Of a stretch of 64,000 bases of DNA, positions 49,073 through 56,898 are shown piece by piece. The position numbers and the translations under genes were made by a program. Below the pieces are notes generated by a model, which searched no databases, was not told where the DNA came from, and worked only from the letters and a program-made list of their open reading frames with translations. The stretch comes from Clostridia bacterium (lineage in GTDB: Bacteria > Bacillota > Clostridia > Oscillospirales > Acutalibacteraceae). Numbering within the stretch: position 1 is the stretch's first letter; the number at the start of each line of letters is the position of its first letter. The stretch lies in NCBI GenBank assembly GCA_017531385.1, contig JAFXLD010000086.1:1-64000 (forward strand), written 5' to 3'.

Positions 49073-50053
49073 TTAAACTTTATAATCTTCAAGAGATCTG
49101 AATTCATATCCCATGCTTCTTGCTGAATCAATGATATCGCCAAGAGCATTTGCATTATCTGATGAAACAGCATGAAGAAGAATAACTGCACCGGGGTGAA
49201 TTCTTGATATCACCGTATCATGTGCATAAGCTGCGCCTTTCTGGTTGTTTATATCCCAATCAGCATATGCAAGTGACCAGAAAACGCTCATATAACCGAG
49301 AGAGCTGACTAGGTCAAGAGCACAATCCGAATATTCACCTTTCGGAAAACGGAAATATGGTGATGAATATCCGAAATTAGTTCTGATGTAGTCATCAAAA
49401 GCTTTGATTTCTTTCATCATTTCAGTTCTTGACAGTTCATCCATAGACGGATGATTTTCGGTATGGTTACCTACAATGTGACCTTCATTTATCATTCTGA
49501 CAATTGAGTCGGGATCGGACTGCATTTCACCGACAGTGCAGAAAAATGCAGCATGTACATTTTTATCCTTAAGTGTGTCAAGAATCATTCCCGTATAACC
49601 GTTGTCATAGCCCACATCAAATGTAAGATACACTACTTTTTCATCTGATATATTGTCAAGGGTAAGTGCATTGAAATCGCCGTCCTCAAAATGTTTTTGA
49701 CTGTTTACCGATATATCATTCGGTATTTCATCTTTTGCAACTCCATATGCATGAGCAATTTTTTCAGTGGAAAGACCACTTGTGTTTTCGGGATCTTTTA
49801 CGCTGAAATCAATAAGCGCGAGAGGTTCAAGCCCGGTCAGAGTTTTGTCTGTGCCCGTATTCTTACCGTATTCTGATTTTTCGACTTTATCTGTCTGTTC
49901 TGTGGGGTTTTCTTCACATGCAGTGTCGGCTTCTGTTGTGCGGATATCGGTTTCATCTTCTGAATTATAAGAAACATTACTGCCGTTATTGCGGCAACCT
50001 GTGAACGAAAGAACTATTGAAATAAATAAAATTATACTTATAATTTTTTTCAT
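49073..50053 (-). CDS. PdaA-like polysaccharide deacetylase, lipoprotein
   Basis: A 326-residue lipoprotein (lipobox FTGC, Cys20) with an Asn/Glu/Thr-rich linker and a NodB carbohydrate esterase 4 domain (about 140-320). Motif 1 is LTFDVGYDNGYT, in which the usual second Asp (metal ligand) is Val147; motif 2 is HTENHPSM, motif 3 is FRFPKGEYS and motif 4 includes LLHAV. The GYDNGYT sequence and the layout match the delta-lactam-type PdaA branch that deacetylates muramic acid in spore cortex, where the metal position varies (from memory). A role in peptidoglycan modification is probable. It is upstream of nadA-mnmA. Confidence 0.88.
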   Translation of the reverse strand: MKKIISIILFISIVLSFTGCRNNGSNVSYNSEDETDIRTTEADTACEENPTEQTDKVEKSEYGKNTGTDKTLTGLEPLALIDFSVKDPENTSGLSTEKIAHAYGVAKDEIPNDISVNSQKHFEDGDFNALTLDNISDEKVVYLTFDVGYDNGYTGMILDTLKDKNVHAAFFCTVGEMQSDPDSIVRMINEGHIVGNHTENHPSMDELSRTEMMKEIKAFDDYIRTNFGYSSPYFRFPKGEYSDCALDLVSSLGYMSVFWSLAYADWDINNQKGAAYAHDTVISRIHPGAVILLHAVSSDNANALGDIIDSARSMGYEFRSLEDYKV

Positions 50054-50105
50054 ATTTCATCACCATTTATTATGATATCACATTTTTTCAAAAAGTAAAT
50101 ATGTA

Positions 50106-50125
50106 CAGACAGATATTTCTGTCTG
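50106..50125. terminator. Hairpin between the 61-residue gene and the deacetylase
   Basis: CAGACAGA (50106-50113) and TCTGTCTG (50118-50125), perfect 8-bp stem with a TATT loop, 23 bp beyond the 61-residue gene on the minus strand. The following T-run is weak, so termination is only probable. Confidence 0.5.
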
Positions 50126-50148
50126 ATTTTACATAAAACAAAGGTATT

Positions 50149-50334
50149 TTACATCATACTCTGAATACCGTCAAGCACGCCGTTGATAGTTTTCATTGCT
50201 TTGTCTGCAGTTTTTTTCATCTGCTTTTTTGTTGAGTTATTGCTCATCATTGCTGAGCCGATCATAGCAGCAGCACCGCCCACAGCCATAATTGTACCGA
50301 TAGTTTTTGTAACAGACATAGTTTTTCTGTTCAT
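50149..50334 (-). CDS. Small membrane-associated protein, 61 residues
   Basis: The ATG at 50334 has AAAGGA 8 bases upstream; the ATG at 50343 overlaps the site and is rejected. A hydrophobic Gly/Ala segment at about 11-29 (IGTIMAVGGAAAMIGSAMM) is followed by a basic amphipathic helix (KKQMKKTADKAMKTI). The layout is like YtxH-type or similar small membrane proteins of unknown role. It is a separate transcript upstream of the deacetylase gene. Confidence 0.7.
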   Translation of the reverse strand: MNRKTMSVTKTIGTIMAVGGAAAMIGSAMMSNNSTKKQMKKTADKAMKTINGVLDGIQSMM

Positions 50335-50404
50335 TATTATCATCCTTTCAAAAATACTGTAAGATTATCTTGTCCTCATAAATAAAAAATATCCGTTGTA
50401 TCTG

Positions 50405-50433
50405 TTGCAAATGTATTAAAATAATGATATGAT
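50405..50433 (+). promoter_or_regulatory. Promoter of the gtrA operon
   Basis: TTGCAA (50405-50410), 17-base spacer, TATGAT (50428-50433). Confidence 0.5.
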
Positions 50434-50464
50434 AATATAAAATATTTTCGGGAGATTATGCGAT

Positions 50465-51031
50465 TTGAAAAAGATTTATGAAAAAATATTTTCCGTCGGT
50501 TTTTTTAAAAGATTTCTGTCTGTTCCCGTTATCGGAAAATTGCTGACATATGAGATTTTGTCATATCTGTTTTTTGGTGTAATGACAACTGTTGTAAATC
50601 TGACTGTGTTTTTTGTCTCAGATAAGATTCTCGGCAACGGAAGTCTTGCAGAGTTTTCTGCGTTCGGGCATTTATTCAGAATAACTTTTGAAGATATATC
50701 AACTCTTATTGCATGGATTGTTGCCGTGTTGTTTGCTTATGTCACAAATAAATTATGGGTATTTGAAAGTAAAAATACAGCTCCTGCTGTAATCATAAGG
50801 GAAATTGTCTCATTTTTCGGAGCAAGAATAGTTTCATTTGCTGTTTTTGAATCTTTTGGTTTTATGGTGGTGAGAAATATCTTTATCAATCTAGGTCTTT
50901 TTGCATCCGAAAATGCGAGCAAATGGATAGCAAAGATTCTGCTTTCGGTAATTGTTGTTGTTTTTAATTATGTTATGAGTAAACTTGTAATTTTCAGAAA
51001 AAAGAAAGACACATCAGAAGGTGATAAATAA
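50465..51031 (+). CDS. GtrA-family membrane protein
   Basis: A 188-residue protein with four membrane helices typical of the GtrA/DPMS-related family, thought to flip or handle polyprenyl-linked sugars for wall or surface glycans. The motif FFGVMTTVVNLTVFF (about 39-53) and the VFNYVMSKLVIFRKKK end (about 164-179) are characteristic. The start is TTG at 50465 with GGGAG 10 bases upstream; an ATG at 50458 is out of frame. It shares one base with the HD-domain gene. The matching glycosyltransferase is not adjacent. Confidence 0.85.
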   Translation: MKKIYEKIFSVGFFKRFLSVPVIGKLLTYEILSYLFFGVMTTVVNLTVFFVSDKILGNGSLAEFSAFGHLFRITFEDISTLIAWIVAVLFAYVTNKLWVFESKNTAPAVIIREIVSFFGARIVSFAVFESFGFMVVRNIFINLGLFASENASKWIAKILLSVIVVVFNYVMSKLVIFRKKKDTSEGDK

Positions 51032-51999
51032 TGAATTTAAAAGAAATTGACGGTAACGGCACTGTCGAAGGTTTTGTGCTTGTAAAAAGCTGTGATAAAA
51101 AAACTGCTAAAAACGGTTCAATGTTCCTTGATATGCGTCTTGCAGATAAAAGTGGTGAGATCAATGCAAAAATGTGGGACTATCGCGAAGGTGCATTTCT
51201 GCCCGAAATTAACAGTATCGTAAAGATCAGGGGTGTTATATCAGAATATAACGGAACACCTCAGCTTCGTGTGGACAGAATCAGGGCAAAATGGGATAAT
51301 GATAATGTTGATATGGCAGATATAATCCCTTCTGCTGATTATACAGGCAACTTTATGATGCAGACAATCCGTGGTAAGGTTGATTCATTCAGATCAGAAC
51401 CGCTTAAAAAGATAGTTTCTGCAGTTCTTGATGAGTACGGTGACAGAATGATAGATTGTCCTGCCGCTTTCAAGCTTCATCATGCAATCAGAGGCGGTCT
51501 TCTGATGCACACACTTTCGATTGTTAAACTCTGTGAGTGTGTAGCATCGATTTATCCAACAGTTGACCGTGAATTACTGATATCAGGCGCAATTCTTCAT
51601 GACGTATGCAAAACAGATGAATTTGTAATATCGCAATCAGGACTTGTTGATGGTTATACTGCAGAAGGTACACTTGTCGGACATCTTGTAATGGGTGCTA
51701 TGATGATTGACCGTATTGCAAGAGAGAATGACATTGACAAAGATACAGCAATGCTTCTTGAGCATATGCTCATTTCACATCACGGTGAGCCTGAATTCGG
51801 TGCCGCTACAAGACCGCTTTTCCTTGAAGCTGAAATTCTGTCGGAGCTTGACTCTCTTGATGCCAATATCTATGAGATTGAGAGTTGCCTTGCAGATGTT
51901 GCTCCTCGTGAATTCAGCAATCGTCAGTGGGCTTTGCATGACAGAAAATTCTATAATCACGGCAGAAAAGCTCCTGAAACAAAAGTAAATCTTGATTGA
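51031..51999 (+). CDS. YhaM-like 3'-5' exoribonuclease (OB-fold and HD domain)
   Basis: A 322-residue protein with an N-terminal OB-fold (about 9-90; DMRLADKSGEINAKMWDY) and a C-terminal HD metal-dependent phosphohydrolase domain (about 150-300) with the GLLMHTLSI His, the LHDVCK His-Asp pair and the HHGEPEF block. This is the YhaM/CBF1 architecture, a 3'-5' exonuclease acting on RNA and DNA. It is the middle gene of gtrA, HD protein and prmA, overlapping the first by one base. Confidence 0.9.
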   Translation: MNLKEIDGNGTVEGFVLVKSCDKKTAKNGSMFLDMRLADKSGEINAKMWDYREGAFLPEINSIVKIRGVISEYNGTPQLRVDRIRAKWDNDNVDMADIIPSADYTGNFMMQTIRGKVDSFRSEPLKKIVSAVLDEYGDRMIDCPAAFKLHHAIRGGLLMHTLSIVKLCECVASIYPTVDRELLISGAILHDVCKTDEFVISQSGLVDGYTAEGTLVGHLVMGAMMIDRIARENDIDKDTAMLLEHMLISHHGEPEFGAATRPLFLEAEILSELDSLDANIYEIESCLADVAPREFSNRQWALHDRKFYNHGRKAPETKVNLD

Positions 52000-52013
52000 T
52001 AAGAGGGATAAAG

Positions 52014-52937
52014 ATGGATTGGACAGAAATAAAAGTAACTGTGCCTGTTGAAAGTGTTGACGAAGCAGGTGCTATTGTATCAATGACAGTGCCTTACGGC
52101 ATATATATTGAAGACTATTCCGATATGGAAGATGCTGTGCTTGAAATTGCACACATTGACCTTATTGATGAGGAGCTTCTTGCAAGAGACAGATCAAAAG
52201 GAATCGTGCATGTTTACATTTCACCCGAAGAAAATCCCAACGAAGCTGTTTCTTTCATAAAAGACCGACTTACTGCAGAAAACATTCCCTTTGAAATCGA
52301 CAGTATTCTCTGCAAGAATTCTGATTGGGAAAATAACTGGAAAAAATATTTTAAACCGATGCCTGTCGGTGAAAGACTTCTTATTCAGCCCATATGGAAA
52401 GATAAAGTTGAGGCAGGCGACAGGGTAGTGCTAAATCTTGAACCCGGTCTTGCTTTCGGCTCAGGTACTCATGAGACCACAAGACTTTGTCTTGAAGCTA
52501 TCGAAAAACATATTACACCAGGTTGTAAAATGCTTGATATCGGATGCGGAAGCGGTATTTTGTCAATTGCATCACTTCTTCTCGGTGCTGGCGAAGCAAC
52601 AGGTGTTGATATTGATAAACTTGCTGTTAAAACAGCAATGGAAAATGCAAACAGAAATGGTTTCAATGAATCAAGATACACTCTCTATCACGGTAACCTT
52701 ACTGATAAAGTTCACGGCAAGTTTGATGTGATTGCCGCAAACATCGTTGCAGATGCCATTATCATGCTTTCAAAAGGCGTGGATGAATTTATGAATGAAG
52801 ACAGCGTTTATATCGTTTCCGGCATCATTGATATGCGTGAAGATGAGGTTGTTTCTGCACTTGATAATTACGGATTCAGAATCACAGCCCGTCATGAAGA
52901 GGGCGGCTGGCTCTGTTTTGAATGTAAAAAGAAATAA
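52014..52937 (+). CDS. prmA: Ribosomal protein L11 methyltransferase PrmA
   Basis: S-adenosylmethionine-dependent trimethylation of ribosomal protein L11, 307 residues. The ATG at 52014 follows AAGAGGG at 6 bases; the longer frame from 51996 overlaps the upstream gene. The substrate-binding N-terminus has the WEITV-like start (DWTEIKVTV), then the LEPGLAFGSGTHETTRLCLEA block (about 141-161), motif I LDIGCGSGILSIA (about 173-185), and ANIVADAI in motif IV. It is the last gene before a terminator. Translation-modification genes (prmA, rimO, mnmA, tsaB) are scattered through the window. Confidence 0.96.
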   Translation: MDWTEIKVTVPVESVDEAGAIVSMTVPYGIYIEDYSDMEDAVLEIAHIDLIDEELLARDRSKGIVHVYISPEENPNEAVSFIKDRLTAENIPFEIDSILCKNSDWENNWKKYFKPMPVGERLLIQPIWKDKVEAGDRVVLNLEPGLAFGSGTHETTRLCLEAIEKHITPGCKMLDIGCGSGILSIASLLLGAGEATGVDIDKLAVKTAMENANRNGFNESRYTLYHGNLTDKVHGKFDVIAANIVADAIIMLSKGVDEFMNEDSVYIVSGIIDMREDEVVSALDNYGFRITARHEEGGWLCFECKKK

Positions 52938-52957
52938 AATATATTATATTAATTTTA

Positions 52958-52988
52958 AAAATCGGCAACATTTTGTTGTCGATTTTTT
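52958..52988 (+). terminator. Terminator of the gtrA-HD-prmA operon
   Basis: AAAATCGGCAACA (52958-52970) and TGTTGTCGATTTT (52974-52986), one G-T pair, TTT loop, then a T-run. Confidence 0.92.
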
Positions 52989-53097
52989 TTGAAAAATTTT
53001 AAAGTCAAGCATTTTCGTTCAATTAAAAAATTCCGATAATAAACCGAGTTTAAAATGGCACATTATTTGTGTGCGTTAAAATTGTCGGAGGTGCTTT

Positions 53098-54312
53098 ATG
53101 AAAAAAATTATCAGAAAATCATGTTTTTTTCTGTCAGCTCTGTGTTCATTTATATTTCTTCTGATTATTACGGGCAATATATGTATTCCCGAAGAAGTAA
53201 TATTTTATGACAATCAGACAACAGTAAAAATTCATAATGTTTTTTTTGCAAAAAAAGAAAATTGTGATGCAATAACGGTTTCAACGGTTAATAACGGTAA
53301 AACTACGGCAGATATTTCGATTTTAGGCGTTATTCCCGTTTCAGAAATCGATGCAAAACAGACGGACAGAAAATACGTTTATGCAGGCGGCGATCTTGTG
53401 GGGATAAGACTATATACAGAGGGACTTCTTGTTGTGGGGACTGATGAAGTTGTGACGGAAAACGGAAATATTTCTCCTGCAGATGATTGCGGTATCATGC
53501 AGGGAGATATTATAACCGAAGTGAATGACGAAATTGTGACATCTGTTTCAGATTTCAGTAACAGAGTGACAGCTTCAGACGGGAATAACATAAGTGTTAC
53601 TGTTGAAAGAAACAATGAAACATTTTATTATTCTCTGAAGCCTGCATATTCACAAGCAGAAAATAAATACAGATGCGGATTATGGCTTCGTGACAGTACA
53701 GCAGGTATCGGTACTCTGACATTTGCTGACCCTCAGACCAAATCGCTTGCTACATTGGGGCATGCAATCTGTGATACGGAAACACAGGCAGTTCTCCCTG
53801 TCGGAAACGGTGACATTCTTGGTGCAAGTATAAGCGGATGTATTCCAGGAAAAAAGGGAAATACAGGACAGATTAAGGGTAGTTTTTCAAAAAATATTTT
53901 AGGAACACTAAATGATAATAATGAATTTGGTGTTTACGGAACCTATTCGGATGCATCTGTTGAAGCAGGTGAATTGTATCCTGTCGCATCACAAATAGAA
54001 ATTGAAACAGGCGATGCACAGATTATTTCAACCGTATCTCAGGACGGAGCACAGTTTTATGATATTGAGATTGAGAAGATCACTTACAACAGCGAAAAAA
54101 CAGCAAGATCTATGGTGATAAAAGTAACTGATCCGGAGCTTTTAAGTATAACAGGAGGTATTATTCAGGGAATGAGCGGCAGTCCGATAATTCAGAACGG
54201 GATGTTAGTCGGTGCCGTAACTCATGTCTTTCTTAATGACCCTGAGCGAGGCTATGGTGTTTTTGCAGAAACGATGATAAGCGAAGCTGAAAGAATAAAT
54301 GAGCAGGGATAA
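53098..54312 (+). CDS. spoIVB: SpoIVB peptidase
   Basis: Serine protease of the forespore that triggers sigma-K activation in Bacillus, 404 residues. It has an N-terminal membrane anchor (about 10-29), a PDZ domain (about 95-185; GGDLVGIRLYTEGLLVVG and MQGDIITEVNDEIV) and the S55 peptidase domain with the catalytic His in LGHAICD and the Ser in IQGMSGSPIIQNG near residue 360. A GGAGGTG site lies 5-6 bases before the ATG. It has its own transcript; no obvious sigma-A promoter was seen, fitting forespore (sigma-G) control, though I cannot point to a sigma-G site with confidence. spo0A is not next to it. Confidence 0.93.
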   Translation: MKKIIRKSCFFLSALCSFIFLLIITGNICIPEEVIFYDNQTTVKIHNVFFAKKENCDAITVSTVNNGKTTADISILGVIPVSEIDAKQTDRKYVYAGGDLVGIRLYTEGLLVVGTDEVVTENGNISPADDCGIMQGDIITEVNDEIVTSVSDFSNRVTASDGNNISVTVERNNETFYYSLKPAYSQAENKYRCGLWLRDSTAGIGTLTFADPQTKSLATLGHAICDTETQAVLPVGNGDILGASISGCIPGKKGNTGQIKGSFSKNILGTLNDNNEFGVYGTYSDASVEAGELYPVASQIEIETGDAQIISTVSQDGAQFYDIEIEKITYNSEKTARSMVIKVTDPELLSITGGIIQGMSGSPIIQNGMLVGAVTHVFLNDPERGYGVFAETMISEAERINEQG

Positions 54313-54326
54313 ACTCTGCTCATTTT
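54301..54326 (+). terminator. Weak terminator overlapping the spoIVB stop
   Basis: GAGCAG (54301-54306) and CTGCTC (54316-54321) flank the stop codon and are followed by ATTTTCC. Confidence 0.5.
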
Positions 54327-54369
54327 CCTGTTGAAATAATAAAATTATTACATATTTTCCATCTGTTTA

Positions 54370-54398
54370 TTGACATTTTTCGGTATTAATGATATTAT
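54370..54398 (+). promoter_or_regulatory. Promoter of the sialidase gene
   Basis: TTGACA (54370-54375), 17-base spacer, TATTAT (54393-54398). Confidence 0.65.
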
Positions 54399-54431
54399 TA
54401 TCTTATCATGTATACATGGAGGTAAAAAACT

Positions 54432-55970
54432 ATGAAAAAAATTATTGCAGCTGTAATGTCTGCGATTCTTGTTTTCTGTTTAATGTCAACTATGGCTTTC
54501 GCAGCAGATGTAACTTATGACCAGCCCTTTGATGCAGGTCAGTTAGGTTCAGAGAGATACCGTATTCCCGCTATCCTTACACTTAATGACGGTTCTGTCA
54601 TTGCAGCAGCTGATATGCGTTATGGTCACGGCAGCGATTCTCCCAACAATATTGATGTTGTTGTTGCAAAATCAGCAGACGGTTACACAAACTGGGAATA
54701 TAATGTAATTAACCATTTTGATGATTATGCTGACGGTGTTACTGCAACAGCAAGTGCATCTTTTATTGATTCAGCTATTGCTCAGTCAAAGGAAACAGGC
54801 AGAATTTTCATCGTATCTGATGCCTGGACTTCTGAAGGCGGCTATCCCACAGGTAAAAAGGGTACAGGTTTTACAACAATTGACGGTGAGAAGCATCTTC
54901 TTCTTACAACAGGTTCAGTAAATGACAATCTTAACACATTCAAATATTATATCGGTGACTATGTAGACGGTATTGCTCCCGTTCTTAATCTGTCTGACGG
55001 TTCAGCAACAGGTTATACTGTAGATGCTGAATATAAGCTTTACAAAGACGGTGCACCCATTTATCAGAAGCAGGTAGGTTCCGATAAGATGGTTCAGCAG
55101 AACGTATTCTATGGCGAAGCTGATTTCTGTGCTTACAACACTTGCTATCTCTGGATGAGATACAGTGATGATAACGGTGCTACATGGAGTGCTCCTGTTA
55201 ATCTTTCAGCACAGGTTAAAAAGGATAATGAACCTTTCCTTGGCATCGGCCCCGGACAGGGATTTGTTACAGAATACAACGGCAATGAGCGTATCATTTT
55301 CTGCGTATACGACAATGCAGGTCTTGTTGAAAAGGTAAGCACAATCTATTCAGATGATAACGGTGTTACATGGCAGAGAGGTGCTGAAACAACACACAGA
55401 ATCGGTGTCGGTAAGACAAGTGAAGCTCAGATTGTTTCTCTTCCCGACGGTACTCTTCGTATGTATGCACGTGATGATTCTTTCTTTGTTGCATATGCAG
55501 ACAGTACTGACGGCGGTGCATCATGGTCAAAATTCAAGGCTGATACTAACCTTGTTTCAAACGGCAACTGTATGGTTTCCTTCATCAATGTTGATAAGAA
55601 GATAAACGGCAAAAATGTTATCCTCGGTTCATTTGCATCTAACCAGCATGAAAGAGCTGACGGTGTTGTAGTAGTTGGTCTTGTTAATGCTGATAATTCA
55701 GTTGAATGGATCACAAAATACCGTGTAACAAGCGATTTCTTTGCATATTCTTGCCTTACACAGCTTGCTGACGGCAATATCGGCTATCTGTATGAAGATG
55801 AAGCTGCACATATTTCATACATGGTCCTTACACTTGCTGATGACGGAACACTTTCAGAAATCAACGGCAACAACCATCAGTATGTAGACAATGCAGATTT
55901 CGGTCAGAAGATTCTCAGCTTCCTTATTGAGATTCTTGTTAAGTTCCTTACAATGTTCAATCTTATCTGA
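54432..55970 (+). CDS. Secreted exo-alpha-sialidase (GH33-type)
   Basis: A 512-residue secreted six-bladed propeller. Signal peptide 1-24 (cut near AFA). The Arg-containing YRIP motif is at about residue 42, with ADMRYGHGSD shortly after supplying the acidic residue. Asp-box repeats S-x-D-x-G-x-T-W are visible as SADGYTNW, SDDNGATW, SDDNGVTW and STDGGASW. It should release terminal sialic acid from mucin or glycoconjugates. The last 20 residues are a hydrophobic amphipathic tail, KILSFLIEILVKFLTMFNLI, like the end of the metallophosphoesterase at 19602. A GGAGG site lies 8-9 bases before the ATG. It is monocistronic; no sialic-acid uptake or nan genes are nearby. Confidence 0.92.
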   Translation: MKKIIAAVMSAILVFCLMSTMAFAADVTYDQPFDAGQLGSERYRIPAILTLNDGSVIAAADMRYGHGSDSPNNIDVVVAKSADGYTNWEYNVINHFDDYADGVTATASASFIDSAIAQSKETGRIFIVSDAWTSEGGYPTGKKGTGFTTIDGEKHLLLTTGSVNDNLNTFKYYIGDYVDGIAPVLNLSDGSATGYTVDAEYKLYKDGAPIYQKQVGSDKMVQQNVFYGEADFCAYNTCYLWMRYSDDNGATWSAPVNLSAQVKKDNEPFLGIGPGQGFVTEYNGNERIIFCVYDNAGLVEKVSTIYSDDNGVTWQRGAETTHRIGVGKTSEAQIVSLPDGTLRMYARDDSFFVAYADSTDGGASWSKFKADTNLVSNGNCMVSFINVDKKINGKNVILGSFASNQHERADGVVVVGLVNADNSVEWITKYRVTSDFFAYSCLTQLADGNIGYLYEDEAAHISYMVLTLADDGTLSEINGNNHQYVDNADFGQKILSFLIEILVKFLTMFNLI

Positions 55971-55980
55971 TGATAATATT

Positions 55981-56011
55981 AAAGGCGGCTGAAATATGCC
56001 GTCTTTGTTTT
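55981..56011 (+). terminator. Terminator of the sialidase gene
   Basis: AAAGGCGGC (55981-55989) and GCCGTCTTT (55998-56006), one G-T pair, then G and five T. Confidence 0.85.
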
Positions 56012-56026
56012 TACAGGTGATTATTT

Positions 56027-56848
56027 ATGAAATATAAAATTTTTGCAAATCATGCTCATGTTTTTCCGGAGGAATCAAGACCCGGAGGAACAGTTGAGAA
56101 GCTTTTGGAGCTTATGGAAGAATGTGAAATTGATAAAGCAGTCTGTTTTGCGCCGTTTCACGGGCATTATGAATACTTCGGTCTGATAGGTGAACCGAAT
56201 GAGTTTCTTGCCGAAAAACTTGTCGGTAAAGATAATCTTTACGGTTTTGGTACGGTAAATACAGATACAGATGATATCGAAGAACAGATTGACAGAATTA
56301 TTTCTTATGGATTTAAAGGAATAAAACTTCATCCTGCTTATCAGGAGTTCAATCTTCTTTCAGAAAAAGCAGAAAGAATCTACAAAAAAGCTGCTGAAAC
56401 TAACTTGTTTCTGTCTTTTCACACCGGTGTTCATTGGCACAGAATTGCAGATTACAATATGCTGATGTATGATGAGATTGCTTTCAGACATCCTACACTC
56501 CGTTTCAGCATGGAGCATCTCGGCGGATATCATTTCTTCCGTGAAGGACTTGCTGTTATGGTAAACAATTCACGAAATGATGTAAGAAATACATTTGCTG
56601 GTTGGACTTCTATTGCAATGGGTGAAAACGGACTTTATGATGAATGGAGCCATTCCGATGATGAACTCAGGACTCTTATTTATCAGACAGATCATGAAAA
56701 TCATATTTTCGGTCTTGATTTTCCGTATAAAGGCATAGAATACACAAAAAAAGCGATTGACAGAATTATAAATCTTGATATTCCCGAAGATGCAAAAGAA
56801 AAAATTCTCGGACTGAATCTTGCAAGAGAGCTTAATATTGATTTTTAA
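56027..56848 (+). CDS. Amidohydrolase-family protein (TIM barrel)
   Basis: A 273-residue metal-dependent hydrolase of the amidohydrolase_2 (ACMSD-like) type. Metal ligands are visible in order: the HxH pair in NHAHVF (about 8-13), His in IKLHPAYQEF (about 101-110), His in FLSFHTGVHW (about 127-136) and Asp in FGLDFPYKG (about 232-240). The substrate cannot be predicted; decarboxylases and lactonases share this fold. It starts 20 bp after the sialidase terminator with a weak AGGTGA site and precedes the terminator/ribosome-site hairpin. It is not a PHP histidinol phosphatase despite lying near the his operon. Confidence 0.85.
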   Translation: MKYKIFANHAHVFPEESRPGGTVEKLLELMEECEIDKAVCFAPFHGHYEYFGLIGEPNEFLAEKLVGKDNLYGFGTVNTDTDDIEEQIDRIISYGFKGIKLHPAYQEFNLLSEKAERIYKKAAETNLFLSFHTGVHWHRIADYNMLMYDEIAFRHPTLRFSMEHLGGYHFFREGLAVMVNNSRNDVRNTFAGWTSIAMGENGLYDEWSHSDDELRTLIYQTDHENHIFGLDFPYKGIEYTKKAIDRIINLDIPEDAKEKILGLNLARELNIDF

Positions 56849-56866
56849 TGAATAAATTAAAAAATT

Positions 56867-56898
56867 ACCTCCGATAATTATTTCGGAGGTGTTTTTTT
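56867..56898 (+). promoter_or_regulatory. Terminator hairpin whose 3' arm is the next gene's ribosome binding site
   Basis: ACCTCCGA (56867-56874) and TCGGAGGT (56883-56890) form an 8-bp stem with an 8-base loop, followed by G and seven T: a good terminator for the amidohydrolase. GGAGGT in the 3' arm is the only ribosome binding site for the TTG start at 56897. When the hairpin forms, the site is buried and transcription probably ends. Confidence 0.75.

Noticed and set aside
56027..56848. Amidohydrolase as the missing histidinol phosphatase of the his operon
   Set aside because: Its HxH, H, H, D ligand order is that of the amidohydrolase_2 family rather than PHP or HAD phosphatases, and it is on the opposite strand.
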